DNA of 64,000 bases from NCBI RefSeq assembly GCF_036860695.1, contig NZ_JAYKGJ010000001.1:1054001-1118000 (forward strand), in the 5' to 3' direction. Both the position numbers and the translations under genes were made by a program. Positions 30,440 to 40,324 of this stretch are shown here, piece after piece (positions within the stretch are counted from its first letter, which is position 1; each line of letters opens with the position of its first letter). The notes beneath the pieces are model-generated. The model did not search any database, was not told the origin of the DNA, and was given only the letters and a program-made list of their open reading frames with translations. Source of the DNA: Rosettibacter firmus (GTDB lineage Bacteria > Bacteroidota > Ignavibacteria > Ignavibacteriales > Melioribacteraceae).

Positions 30440-32917
30440 TTATAAAGAAACTGAATATTTTAATTTAATATCTCTTGAAGAACTTCCAACTAAAATTTCA
30501 TAATCATCTTTATCAAGCTGCCATGATCGAGATTTTTCATTATAGTATGACAGAGATTCTTTTTTAAGTTCCAAAGAAACTTTTTGAGTTTCACCAGGTT
30601 TTAGAAAAACTTTTTTAAAGGCTTTTAATTCTTTAAAAGGTCTATCAACCTTCGGATTTTTTTGACTTACATAAAGTTGAACAACTTCTGCTCCTTCGAG
30701 TGTACCTGTATTTTTCAAATCGATAGTTACTTGAAATTTATCCCCTTTATCTTCAACCATAATATTTGAATATTCAAAAGTAGTATAAGATAATCCAAAA
30801 CCAAATGGAAATAATGGTTCAATATTATTTTTATCAAAATGACGATAACCTACATAAATATCATCTGTGTAATAAGTTCTTGCAGGATATTTTTTATAAG
30901 AATCGAAGGCAGAGCAATCTTCCCATCTCTTTGGAAAAGTAACTGGTAATTTCCCAGATGGATTATAGTTACCAAATAAAACATCAACAATAGCATTACC
31001 TCCTTCTGTACCAGCAAACCACATTTCGATTACAGAATTAACTTGGTTAATCCATTTATCCATTAAAATTGGAGCACCACTTGTTAAAATAACAATTGTT
31101 TTTCTATTAACTTCTGAAATTTTTTGTATTAATTCTTCCTGTTCGCCTGGCAAAATTAAATCGGGTCTATCCATTCCTTCTGTTTCTATTTTATCTGATG
31201 TCCCTACAAATAACAAAACCACATCTGATTGTTTAGCAATATTAATAGCCTCTTTCATTAAATTCTCTGATGGAGTTTGCCAGCCTAAAATAGCAGCAGC
31301 ATTACCGGTCTTTTCATAAAATTCCATTTTAATTTTGTAAAGTTTATTTTTCTCAAGGTTTACTTTTCTCGAAATAGTCATTACAGCATGGTCTGTCCAA
31401 TCATCTATAATTAATTCATCATTAAACCACAATCTTACACCATCATCTGTTGAAGTATTAATTATAAATTCTCCACTTTCAGGAGCTTTGAGATAACCAG
31501 TCCATCTTATTGAAAAATAATTATTGCCTATTCCTTCTACAGGTTTATTATCACTCCAAATGAAAGAAATATTTTTATCGATTCTTCTAACTTTGGGTTC
31601 TCCAGATAAATCAATATTATCAAAATATTCAGCATTTACACCATTAGTTTTTTGAGTTTCATCTGTAAATAAAAACTCTTCTGGAATTGCTTTTGCGTCT
31701 CCAGGAAGTATAACTCCTGGTGCATAATTTATTTTTATGTTTTTGGGTAATTTATTTTTTAATGCTGTAAGTGGGGAAACAGGATTAATTGGAGTAACAT
31801 AAGCACTTCCACCACCACTTGTTCTTGGTATTTCAGCAGAAGGACCAATAACAGCAATTGATTTTAGTTTATTTTTATTTAATGGTAAAAGACCATTATC
31901 ATTTTTTAATAAAACAATTGATGCCAGTGCAGTTTCGTATGCTATTTTTCTATTTTCAGCACTATTAACAAGTGCGGGATTCTCTTTCCATTCAGGTGTA
32001 TCAAATAAGCCAAGTTTGAATATCACTTTTAAAATTCTTCTTACCTTTTCATCGATCTTATCAATTGATAATTCACCTGATTCTATTGCTGGTAATAGAT
32101 TTTCTTTATTCATGAAAATTCCAGTTGGCATTTCTAAATCGCATCCACCTTTGGCAGTAGGAAGTGATGAATGAACTGCACCCCAATCACTCATTACCAA
32201 TCCTTTAAATCCCCATTCTTTTTTCAATTTATCGATCAAAAGATAATTATTTTCACTTGAGAAATATTGATTAACTTTATTGTAAGCACTCATTACACAT
32301 AAAACATCTGCTTCGGTTACTGCAGCTTTAAATGCTGGAAAATAAATTTCATTCAATGCTCTTTCACTTACTAAAACATCAACAAACATTCTTTCATGTT
32401 CTTGATTATTTGCAGCAAAATGTTTTACAGTAGCAGCCACGCCTTCTTTCTGAACACCTTTGATATATTCAACTGTCATACGTGATGCAAGAAATGGATC
32501 TTCACCAAAACCTTCAAAATTTCTTCCCCACATTGGTAATCGTGCAATATTTACACATGGACCTAAAATTACATGGCGTCCTTTCCCTTTGACTTCTCTT
32601 GCAATTGCACTACCAATACCACTAATTAGCTCTGGATCCCAGGTTGCAGCCATTGCGATAGAAGATGGAAATGCAGTAGAAGCCCCCCATCTTACTCCTA
32701 CTGGACCATCTGTCATTCTTAATTCTGGAATACCGAGACGAGGGATAGGTTTGGTTGCAAAACCAGTACCGCCAAGTAAATCAATTTTTTCATCCAGGGT
32801 CATTCGTGAAAGTAAATCTTCTACACGCTTTTCAATTGGTTGATTTACATCCTGATAAGACAGTTTTGTTTGAGCTATCATACTTGATACCATTAATAAA
32901 ATTAAAAAGTATTTCAT
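30440..32917 (-). CDS. GH3 beta-glucosidase with PA14 domain
   Basis: An 825-residue exported exo-glycosidase removing terminal beta-linked sugars. Signal peptide to about 15. The (beta/alpha)8 domain has GEDPFLASR, KHFAANNQE and the nucleophile Asp244 in VMSDWGA. The alpha/beta sandwich domain is interrupted by a PA14 domain at about 426-550 (AEYFDNIDLSG ... ILGWQTPS), and the acid/base motif ETEGMDR at 578-584 follows. A fibronectin-III-like domain closes the protein. This layout is that of PA14-containing beta-glucosidases. GGAGG precedes the ATG. No T9SS tail, so it is probably periplasmic. Confidence 0.93.
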   Translation of the reverse strand: MKYFLILLMVSSMIAQTKLSYQDVNQPIEKRVEDLLSRMTLDEKIDLLGGTGFATKPIPRLGIPELRMTDGPVGVRWGASTAFPSSIAMAATWDPELISGIGSAIAREVKGKGRHVILGPCVNIARLPMWGRNFEGFGEDPFLASRMTVEYIKGVQKEGVAATVKHFAANNQEHERMFVDVLVSERALNEIYFPAFKAAVTEADVLCVMSAYNKVNQYFSSENNYLLIDKLKKEWGFKGLVMSDWGAVHSSLPTAKGGCDLEMPTGIFMNKENLLPAIESGELSIDKIDEKVRRILKVIFKLGLFDTPEWKENPALVNSAENRKIAYETALASIVLLKNDNGLLPLNKNKLKSIAVIGPSAEIPRTSGGGSAYVTPINPVSPLTALKNKLPKNIKINYAPGVILPGDAKAIPEEFLFTDETQKTNGVNAEYFDNIDLSGEPKVRRIDKNISFIWSDNKPVEGIGNNYFSIRWTGYLKAPESGEFIINTSTDDGVRLWFNDELIIDDWTDHAVMTISRKVNLEKNKLYKIKMEFYEKTGNAAAILGWQTPSENLMKEAINIAKQSDVVLLFVGTSDKIETEGMDRPDLILPGEQEELIQKISEVNRKTIVILTSGAPILMDKWINQVNSVIEMWFAGTEGGNAIVDVLFGNYNPSGKLPVTFPKRWEDCSAFDSYKKYPARTYYTDDIYVGYRHFDKNNIEPLFPFGFGLSYTTFEYSNIMVEDKGDKFQVTIDLKNTGTLEGAEVVQLYVSQKNPKVDRPFKELKAFKKVFLKPGETQKVSLELKKESLSYYNEKSRSWQLDKDDYEILVGSSSRDIKLKYSVSL

Positions 32918-32941
32918 ATACCCTCCAATAATAACTTTACT

Positions 32942-34159
32942 TCAATTTATTAATCCCAGAGCTTTCAAGTAATCGGCATTAATCGTACAATTCTTAAATT
33001 TTATATTTTCCAGTAAATCATTCAAAGCTTTTTTTACAATTTCTTTTGGAGGTTTATTTTTTCTTATTTCTTCGAAATTTTTTCTTGAGCCTTCTGCATA
33101 TTTTATTATCTCATCCCACTCTTTTGTTTTTGTAAAAGATACAACACCTCGTGTAGATTCCATTTTTTTGTATGGCCAGAAACACCAGCCAATATTATTT
33201 TTTTCAAGTAGTTCTCTAAATGATTTTATCCAGTCATTATCATTCTCACCAGATTCTCCCAGCCAGATGGGTACATCATATTTATCTCTAAAATCGATAT
33301 ATTCTTGAATCTGCTTTTGTTCTACAGGCATCCAGTATTTATGAAAAGTATATGCAAGATTTGAATCAAATGGTTCACCAAATACTTGGAAGTTTGTATT
33401 CCATTGAGCTCCGCCCAAAAAGATAATATGATTTTTATCTACAGAACGAATCGTCTCTGTAATTTTTTTATATAATGGTTCTAATAGTTTATTCAATTCT
33501 TCTTTATTCTCCAGGAAATGAGGAATTGGTTCGTTTAATAAATCATATCCTATAACAATTGTTTCATCTTTATATCTTTCGGCAATTTTCTTCCAGAGAT
33601 TTATTGTTGCTCTCTGAGCTTCATGGCTTTCAAATAAAAATGGATATCCCCAGCTATCATCAATATTATCACCTGTTTGTCCACCAGGTGCAGCATGCAT
33701 ATCAAGAATTACATATAAACCAAATTCCTTACACCAGGAAATTACATCATCTAATCTTTTAAACCCTTCTTCAAGAAAAAGATCTGGTTCATCTTCAATT
33801 AAAAATAATTTGAAGTTGAATGGAACTCTAATATGATTAAATCCAGAATTTTTAATAAACGCGATATCTTCACGTGTTATGTAATTATCACGAAATGATT
33901 TCCAGAATTTTTTTGTTTCTTCAGGTCCAATTAGTTCTTTAATTACTTCATCAATCAATCTATAAGAATTCACATTTTTAAAATGAAACATATAACCTTC
34001 AGAGTTAAGCCAGTTACCAAGATTAATTCCTTTAAGTAAAATTTCGTTACCATTGTTATCAACAAAATTTTTACCTTCTACTCTTACAAAATTTTGTGAT
34101 TGAACATGAGTATTAAATACAATCATTAATAGTAAATAAATCAACCTATATAATTTCAT
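32942..34159 (-). CDS. Exported GH5-family glucanase
   Basis: A 405-residue enzyme with signal peptide (to about 22) and a GH5 barrel: ILLKGINLGNWLNSEG, ILDMHAAPGGQ (like exo-1,3-beta-glucanase types), acid/base Glu210 in YDLLNEPIPH, and nucleophile Glu302 in IWLGESGEN. About 50 residues of helical sequence follow the barrel. The subfamily cannot be fixed by eye; the neighbours suggest a beta-glucan or oligosaccharide substrate. It lies 24 bases upstream of the PA14-GH3 gene in the same direction and 48 bases after the esterase gene. Confidence 0.88.
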   Translation of the reverse strand: MKLYRLIYLLLMIVFNTHVQSQNFVRVEGKNFVDNNGNEILLKGINLGNWLNSEGYMFHFKNVNSYRLIDEVIKELIGPEETKKFWKSFRDNYITREDIAFIKNSGFNHIRVPFNFKLFLIEDEPDLFLEEGFKRLDDVISWCKEFGLYVILDMHAAPGGQTGDNIDDSWGYPFLFESHEAQRATINLWKKIAERYKDETIVIGYDLLNEPIPHFLENKEELNKLLEPLYKKITETIRSVDKNHIIFLGGAQWNTNFQVFGEPFDSNLAYTFHKYWMPVEQKQIQEYIDFRDKYDVPIWLGESGENDNDWIKSFRELLEKNNIGWCFWPYKKMESTRGVVSFTKTKEWDEIIKYAEGSRKNFEEIRKNKPPKEIVKKALNDLLENIKFKNCTINADYLKALGLIN

Positions 34160-34207
34160 TTAAAATCTCTCACAATAAATCCAGATTAAATTAAAGCATT
34201 ATATATT

Positions 34208-34942
34208 TTACTTTCTATCTTCAAGTGATTGTTTTAAAAGCCATTCATAAATTTCGGGATTATTATAAGTCTCTGTCCACGCATCGTGTTCAGCATCGGG
34301 ATAAATTGTTAATTTTGCATTACCACCACATGCTTTTAATCTTTCAACTAAATCTTCGGATGCCTTAACTGGAACTACTGGATCTTTAGCTCCGTGAAAA
34401 GCCCATACTGGCAATTTTCCAATCATGCAAACTTCGAATAAATCACCCCAGCCACAAATTGGTATTATAGCAGCAAGTCTTTCTGGAATTTTTGCAGCCA
34501 ATCTCCATGTACCATTTCCACCCATGCTTAAACCTGTAACATAAATCCTATTCTTATCAACTTTATAGTTATTGACAATGTAATCAAGAAGAGCAATTAA
34601 ATCGTCTGTATCCCATCTTTGATTTAAAGGGCATTGAGGACTAACAACCATAAAAGGAAATTTTTTACCTTCGTCAATTAATTTAGGTGGTCCATGTTTT
34701 TTTACAAGCTGTAAATCGTTACCTCGTTCTCCAGCACCATGAAGAAAAAGAAGTAAAGGAACTTTATCTTTAGAATCATAATCATCAGGTAAATAAAGTA
34801 GATAATTAATATTAACAATTTTTCGGAACTCTGTTTTAAGTGAGTGCTGTGTTTGTCCATCAGATTTGTTTTTTACAACCATTTGTGATGAGCATGCAAA
34901 TGCAAAGATTAATGAAAATAAGATAGCTATAAATTTTTCCAT
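34208..34942 (-). CDS. Alpha/beta-hydrolase lipoprotein, probable carbohydrate esterase
   Basis: A 244-residue lipoprotein (lipobox FACS, Cys17) with an alpha/beta-hydrolase fold: oxyanion region LLFLHGAGERGND, nucleophile Ser139 in GLSMGG, Asp187 in GAKDPVVP, and His219 in DAEHDAW. The sequence is of the phospholipase/CE1-like type often found among polysaccharide-utilisation genes, where such enzymes remove acetyl or feruloyl groups. The substrate is not known. It starts 7 bases after the GH3 (BglX-like) stop, so co-translation is likely. Confidence 0.82.
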   Translation of the reverse strand: MEKFIAILFSLIFAFACSSQMVVKNKSDGQTQHSLKTEFRKIVNINYLLYLPDDYDSKDKVPLLLFLHGAGERGNDLQLVKKHGPPKLIDEGKKFPFMVVSPQCPLNQRWDTDDLIALLDYIVNNYKVDKNRIYVTGLSMGGNGTWRLAAKIPERLAAIIPICGWGDLFEVCMIGKLPVWAFHGAKDPVVPVKASEDLVERLKACGGNAKLTIYPDAEHDAWTETYNNPEIYEWLLKQSLEDRK

Positions 34943-34949
34943 TAATGCC

Positions 34950-37157
34950 TCAATCTATTAATGTAAATGATTCTTCAAGTAGCTCAACAGAATTTTTTCC
35001 TACGAAAACTTTAAAATCACCTGGTTCTACAACATAATTCATATTGATATCATAGAATTTCAATTTATCTGTGGTCAATGTAAATTCAACTCTTTTAGTC
35101 TCACCGGGTTTAAGATTAATTTTCACAAAATCTTTTAATTCTTTTACAGGTCTTGTAACACTACCAACAAGATCTCTTATGTAGAGCTGAACAACTTCGG
35201 CTCCTTCATACTTGCCAGTGTTTTTTACATCAACGCTTATTTTAATTGACTCATTCATTCTAATTTGTTTTTTATCAATAGATAAGTTAGAATATTCAAA
35301 TGTTGTATAACTCAATCCATAACCAAAAGGATATAATGGTTCATTAGAAAAATCATTATAAAAAGAAGTATATCTTGGATTAGAAGGATTGTATGGTCTT
35401 CCTGTGTTTTTATGATTGTAGTAATAAGGAATCTGTCCAACATGTTTTGGAAAAGTAACCGGAAGTTTACCACCTGGATTATAGTCACCAAATAAAACAT
35501 CGGCTATTGCATTTCCAGCTTGAATACCTAAATACCATGTTTCAAGAATAGCAGGAATATTCTCATTAATCCAATTAATTGTAAGTGGTCTACCATTCAT
35601 CAAAACAACTACTATTGGTTTACCAGTCTTATGAAGTTCTTTAATTAGATCTTCCTGAACACCGGGTAAATCAAGTGTTGCACGTGATTGAGCTTCGCCA
35701 CTCATATCTCGAGATTCACCGAGAACTACAATAGCAACTTCAGAATTCTTTACTGATTCCATTGCTTTGGTAAAACCACTTTTATCATTGCCCTTCACTG
35801 AACAACCTTCTGCAAAATTTATTTTTACATTATTACCAAGTTTATTTTTAATTCCTTCAAGAACAGTAACAACATTTTCTGGTTTACCATCTTGAGCCCA
35901 TGGACCAAGTGGATCATCTTTTGAATTTGCAAGTGGACCAACAACTGCAATTGATTTTATATTTTTATTTAATGGCAAAAGATTATTTTGATTTTTCAAT
36001 AACACAATTGATTCGAGAGCTACTTTTTTAGTAGCATCAATCATTTCTTTACTGAGCACAGTATTTTTTTCTCTTTCTGAATTACAATATTTATATGGAT
36101 TATCAAATAGGCCCAGCTTAAACTTTGCAAGCAAAACTCTTCTAACAGCATCATCTACTAATTTTAAATCTACTTTTCCTTCATTAACAAGTTCAACTAA
36201 ATGATTGAAATATGCATTGCCTTCCATATCCATATCAACTGTAGCATTAATAGCACGATATGCTGATTCTTTCAAATCCTTAGCCAATCCATGAATCACA
36301 AGTTCACCAATAGAATTCCAATCGCTAACAACAAAAGCATCGGAGTTCCATTCATCTCGTAAAATTTGAGTTAATAAAAATTTATTAGCCGAAGAAGTAA
36401 TTCCACCGAGTTCATTAAACGAAGCCATAAGAGAGCCCACACCAGCATCGACTGCAGCTTTAAATGGTCGCAAATAAATTTCTCTTAAAGTTCTTTCTGA
36501 AATATCAACAGTATTATAATCTCTTCCACCTTCGGCAGCACCATATGCAGCAAAGTGTTTAGCACATGCAAGAATTGTATTTCCAGCAGATAAATCATTT
36601 CCTTGATAACCTTTAACACGAGCAGCAGCCATTACTGAACCAAGATATGGATCTTCACCACTACCTTCAACAATTCTTCCCCATCGTGGATCTCTTGCAA
36701 TATCAACCATTGGACTGAAAGTCCAGTGAATCCCTGAAGAAGATGCTTCTATAGCCTGCATTCTTGCAGAAAATTCAACCAATTCAGGATTCCATGAACT
36801 TGCTTCGGCAATAGGAACTGGAAAAGTAGATTTAAATCCATGAATTACATCGAGTCCAAATATTAGTGGAATTTTTAATCTTGATTCTTCGATTGCAATT
36901 TTCTGTAATCTTTTTGTCTCTTCTGCACCAAAGATATTCAAAAAAGAACCAATCTTTCCCTGTCGAATTAATTCTTCGTGACCTTTAGGTTTTAGAGTTT
37001 TAGTTCCTGTCTCACTCCCTGAAGTATATTGAACAAGTTGACCAACTTTTTCTTCGAGCGTCATTAAAGAAAGAAGAGAATCAACTTTCGGAATTAAAGA
37101 TTTTTCCTGTGCGTGAATAACAACAGAAAATAATATAAGGGATAAAAATATTTTCAT
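34950..37157 (-). CDS. bglX: GH3 beta-glucosidase, BglX type
   Basis: A 735-residue periplasmic exo-glucosidase with signal peptide (cleavage near IHA-Q17) and the three-domain GH3 layout: N-terminal barrel (GLDVIHGFKSTFPVP, GRIVEGSGEDPYLGS, nucleophile Asp279 in VVSDWNS), alpha/beta sandwich (VVLGESRDMSGEAQSR), and C-terminal fibronectin-III-like domain. The pattern closely follows E. coli BglX. Expected to release glucose from beta-linked oligosaccharides made by the GH5 enzymes. GAGG precedes the ATG; it lies 17 bases after the ExoP-like GH3 gene. Confidence 0.94.
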   Translation of the reverse strand: MKIFLSLILFSVVIHAQEKSLIPKVDSLLSLMTLEEKVGQLVQYTSGSETGTKTLKPKGHEELIRQGKIGSFLNIFGAEETKRLQKIAIEESRLKIPLIFGLDVIHGFKSTFPVPIAEASSWNPELVEFSARMQAIEASSSGIHWTFSPMVDIARDPRWGRIVEGSGEDPYLGSVMAAARVKGYQGNDLSAGNTILACAKHFAAYGAAEGGRDYNTVDISERTLREIYLRPFKAAVDAGVGSLMASFNELGGITSSANKFLLTQILRDEWNSDAFVVSDWNSIGELVIHGLAKDLKESAYRAINATVDMDMEGNAYFNHLVELVNEGKVDLKLVDDAVRRVLLAKFKLGLFDNPYKYCNSEREKNTVLSKEMIDATKKVALESIVLLKNQNNLLPLNKNIKSIAVVGPLANSKDDPLGPWAQDGKPENVVTVLEGIKNKLGNNVKINFAEGCSVKGNDKSGFTKAMESVKNSEVAIVVLGESRDMSGEAQSRATLDLPGVQEDLIKELHKTGKPIVVVLMNGRPLTINWINENIPAILETWYLGIQAGNAIADVLFGDYNPGGKLPVTFPKHVGQIPYYYNHKNTGRPYNPSNPRYTSFYNDFSNEPLYPFGYGLSYTTFEYSNLSIDKKQIRMNESIKISVDVKNTGKYEGAEVVQLYIRDLVGSVTRPVKELKDFVKINLKPGETKRVEFTLTTDKLKFYDINMNYVVEPGDFKVFVGKNSVELLEESFTLID

Positions 37158-37174
37158 TACATCCTCTTTAGTGT

Positions 37175-38983
37175 TTAATATGTTAGTCCATATCCATATG
37201 GAAATAGTGGGTCATAATTTTCATCGCCAATGTTAATTGGTACTTGATTCATACTTTTTGGCCATGAAAGAGATAATTTTCCGGTGGGTTTATAATCACC
37301 AAATAATACATCTGCAATTCCATCTCCTTCTGAACCTGGAAGCCATGCAGCTATAAAAGCATCACAATAATCAAGAAGATTTGTTATTATCATTGGTCTT
37401 CCTGATATCAAAATTGCAACTACAGGAATCCCTTTTGATTTTATATTCGTAATTAAGTTTATATCTTTTGTAGATAAATTTAGATCACTGCGATCTCCCT
37501 GACCTTCTGCATAAGGTTCTTCTCCAATTACAACTATAGCTACATCTGCATTATCAATTTCATTTCCATCAACTGAATATGAAACCAATGTATTTGGTGA
37601 TACAGCTTTCTTTATAGCTTCAAGGATAGTTGTTCCTATTGTAATATTACCCGATGAGCCCTGCCATGAGATTGTCCATCCACCACATTGAATGCCAAGA
37701 TCATTTGCAGCTTTTCCAGCAACAAGAATTCTTTTTGCATTTTTAGATAATGGTAAAATTTTATTTTCGTTTTTCAATAAAACTAAAGATTGTCTTACTG
37801 CTTCTCTTGCAATCATTCTGTGTTCCTGACTTCCAAATTTTGACAGAAGTGAGCGATCTGTATAAGGTTTTTCAAACAAACCAAGTTGAAACTTTACTTT
37901 CAGAATTCTTCGAACAGCATCGTCTATTCTACTTACAGGAATTCTTTTTTCATTAATGAGTTGTTTCATGGTAATGAAAAAATTTTTATAATCATAAGGT
38001 AACATAACCATATCAATACCAGCATTAATTGCTGTTTCGAGTTTTGATTTATAATCACCTGGCAATTGATCAACTCCACCCCAATCGCTAACAATAAAAC
38101 CCTGAAATTTCAGTTCACCTTTTAGAACATCTGTAAGCCAATACTTACTTCCATGCATTTTCAAGCCGTTGATGCTACTGTATGAAGCCATTATAGATCC
38201 AACACCAGCATTAATTGCAGAGATATAACCAGGGAGATGAATTTTTCTAATTGTTGCTTCATCAAGTTGTGTATCTCCTTGATCTTTACCACCTTTAGTT
38301 CCACCATCACCAAGAAAATGTTTTGCACAGGCAAGTATTGAAGAGTTACTACTTCCCAGAATTTCAGTTTGAAATCCACGAACTGCTGGTGCTGCCATCA
38401 TAACTGCCAATTCTGGAGTTTCACCAAAACCTTCATAAGTTCGTCCCCATCTTTCATCTTGAGGAACAGCAATGCAGGGTGCAAAAGTCCAATCTATTCC
38501 AGTTGCAGCTACTTCTTCGGCAGCAGCCCTTGCAACTTTTTCCACCAATTCTGGATTACGGGTACAACCCAACCCAATATTGTGTGGAAAAATTACAGCA
38601 CCATATACATTATTATGTCCATGTACAGCATCAATTCCATATATCAATGGTATTTTCAATCTTGTTTGAAGTGCATATGATTGAAATTGATCATACATAT
38701 CTGCCCATGCTTCGGGTGTATTAGTAGCTGGAGCAGAACCACCTCCACTTAAGATTGAACCTATATAATAATTTTTAATATCCTGTGGATTATTTATTAC
38801 AGCACTTCTATCTACTTGAATCATCTGTCCAATCTTTTCATCAATAGTCATCTTAGAAATTAATTCATCAACTCTTTTATTGATATCTTTTAATTTGTCT
38901 TCTTCAAAAGAATTGATAGTACTATTTCTACATGAAAGTAATGCAAGAAAAATTATTACGAGATAGAAATTTTTTTTACTCAT
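37175..38983 (-). CDS. GH3 beta-glucan exohydrolase lipoprotein (ExoP/barley ExoI-like)
   Basis: A 602-residue lipoprotein (lipobox LLSC, Cys18). It has the two-domain GH3 form without a fibronectin-III domain, ending at YGYGLTY as in barley ExoI and bacterial ExoP. The nucleophile is Asp300 in FIVSDWGG; GEEPYAEGQGD holds the acid/base Glu. Members remove glucose from beta-1,3/1,4-glucans and oligosaccharides with broad specificity. Its ATG overlaps the stop of the ROK kinase gene by 8 bases (ATGAGTAA), tying sugar release to phosphorylation in one operon. Confidence 0.93.
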   Translation of the reverse strand: MSKKNFYLVIIFLALLSCRNSTINSFEEDKLKDINKRVDELISKMTIDEKIGQMIQVDRSAVINNPQDIKNYYIGSILSGGGSAPATNTPEAWADMYDQFQSYALQTRLKIPLIYGIDAVHGHNNVYGAVIFPHNIGLGCTRNPELVEKVARAAAEEVAATGIDWTFAPCIAVPQDERWGRTYEGFGETPELAVMMAAPAVRGFQTEILGSSNSSILACAKHFLGDGGTKGGKDQGDTQLDEATIRKIHLPGYISAINAGVGSIMASYSSINGLKMHGSKYWLTDVLKGELKFQGFIVSDWGGVDQLPGDYKSKLETAINAGIDMVMLPYDYKNFFITMKQLINEKRIPVSRIDDAVRRILKVKFQLGLFEKPYTDRSLLSKFGSQEHRMIAREAVRQSLVLLKNENKILPLSKNAKRILVAGKAANDLGIQCGGWTISWQGSSGNITIGTTILEAIKKAVSPNTLVSYSVDGNEIDNADVAIVVIGEEPYAEGQGDRSDLNLSTKDINLITNIKSKGIPVVAILISGRPMIITNLLDYCDAFIAAWLPGSEGDGIADVLFGDYKPTGKLSLSWPKSMNQVPINIGDENYDPLFPYGYGLTY

Positions 38984-39947
38984 ACTTTTTCTCCAATTCG
39001 TTCCAGATTAAAGCTGCAGCTCCTAATACTGCTGCATTTTTTCCCATTAAAGCTGATGGTAAGATTTTGACTTTGTTTTTAAAGATATTCAATAAATTTT
39101 CTTCCATATACTTTTTAACAGGTTTAATTAATAATTCACCTGCAGAGACCAAGCCTCCAAAGAGTATTATTGCTTCTGGACTTAAGTGAGCAACAGTATC
39201 TGCAAGTTTATAACCCAGAATACGTGCAGTAATATCAAAACATTCAAGAGCGAGTTTATCACCTTTACGTGCAGCATCATAAATATCTTTTGAGCATAAT
39301 TTATCAAAAGGAATTTTTCTAAGTCTGCTTGGAGTTAAAGTTGATGCCATTAATTCAAAAGCAGTTCTTTTAATTCCACTTGCCGATGCATAAGTTTCAA
39401 GGCAACCTTTTCTTCCGCATCCACATTGACGACCATCTGGATCTACAATTGTATGACCAAGTTCTCCCGCAAAACCATCCGCACCATAAACTAATTTGCC
39501 ATCGACAACGATCCCACTTCCCAAACCTGTACCTAATGTAATGACAATAAAATTTTTCATTCCTTTTGCAGTTCCGAATAACATTTCACCCAAAGCAGCT
39601 GCATTTGCATCATTTGTTATTACAGAAGGAAGTGTGGTATGTTTTTTAATTAGTTTTAATATGTCAACCGTTCCCCATTTTAAATTAGGTGGGTTTTCAA
39701 CTGTGCCTTTGTAATAATTTGCATTAGGAGCTCCAATACCAATTCCAGCTACTTCTATTTTTTTTTCTAATTTTTTTTGTGCTTTATTTATTTCTAAAAA
39801 CAATCTTTGAAATAATAACTCTGCTTTTTCTTCTGCTTTTGTAGGAATTGATTTTTCATAATAACATTTTCCACGTTTGTCAATAAATCCAAATACAGTG
39901 TTTGTTCCACCTATATCAATTCCTACTACTGTAGTAATTTTAGACAT
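38976..39947 (-). CDS. ROK-family sugar kinase, probable glucokinase
   Basis: A 323-residue cytoplasmic kinase: ATP loop GIDIGGTNTVFG at the start, catalytic NDANAAALGE, TLGTGLGSG, and the ROK zinc motif CGCGRKGCLE with ELGH upstream. It would phosphorylate glucose, or possibly another hexose, released by the neighbouring enzymes. The ATG at 39947 has GGAG 7 bases upstream; a longer frame begins with TTG at 39962 but would include that ribosome binding site. First gene of the beta-glucan operon. Confidence 0.92.
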   Translation of the reverse strand: MSKITTVVGIDIGGTNTVFGFIDKRGKCYYEKSIPTKAEEKAELLFQRLFLEINKAQKKLEKKIEVAGIGIGAPNANYYKGTVENPPNLKWGTVDILKLIKKHTTLPSVITNDANAAALGEMLFGTAKGMKNFIVITLGTGLGSGIVVDGKLVYGADGFAGELGHTIVDPDGRQCGCGRKGCLETYASASGIKRTAFELMASTLTPSRLRKIPFDKLCSKDIYDAARKGDKLALECFDITARILGYKLADTVAHLSPEAIILFGGLVSAGELLIKPVKKYMEENLLNIFKNKVKILPSALMGKNAAVLGAAALIWNELEKKYE

Positions 39948-40324
39948 TAGATTACTCCGCAATATTTTCAGTTTTTAAATCAAACTTTTAAGGCAAAAAG
40001 TATGCCTTTATACATTGGATAAACAATGATTTAAAAACAGAAAAATTTATGATTGATACAAAATTAAAACGATAGATCAGCTACTTAAGATTATTATTTT
40101 GATAAATAGTGTTATTAAAATAATAAGACATATTAATAATTCTATGTGTACAAAAAACACTTTTAATGTAAACTTAAAAAAGTCTAATCTTCTCTTATTA
40201 CTACTAAGTTCATTTAATAGAAATAAAATTTAGAAATTACAATAATACTTATTATTCTTAATTAAAAAATGAGGCAGAAAAAAATTCTGCCTCTTTAATA
40301 AATTGTTTTAAAAAGAGTATTGAA
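39948..40324. other. 377-base non-coding region upstream of the beta-glucan operon
   Basis: It holds the terminator of the PorV-like gene on its right and the presumed promoter of the kinase/glycosidase operon on its left. A small stem (AAGGCA/TGCCTT, 39990-40008) lies in the predicted leader, about 45 bases before the kinase ATG. A minus-strand TAATTTTG (40059-40066) is a possible -7 box. No credible ORF or RNA gene is visible. Confidence 0.5.
40265..40293 (-). terminator. Rho-independent terminator of module A
   Basis: Stem GAGGCAGAA/TTCTGCCTC (9 bp) with a 5-base A loop; on the minus strand it is followed by ATTTTTTAAT. It lies 32 bases after the stop of the PorV-like gene and separates module A from the kinase/GH operon. 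Confidence 0.85.

Noticed and set aside
39948-39962. N-terminal extension of the ROK kinase starting at TTG
   Set aside because: It would contain the GGAG that serves the ATG at 39947, and the ROK fold begins right after that ATG.
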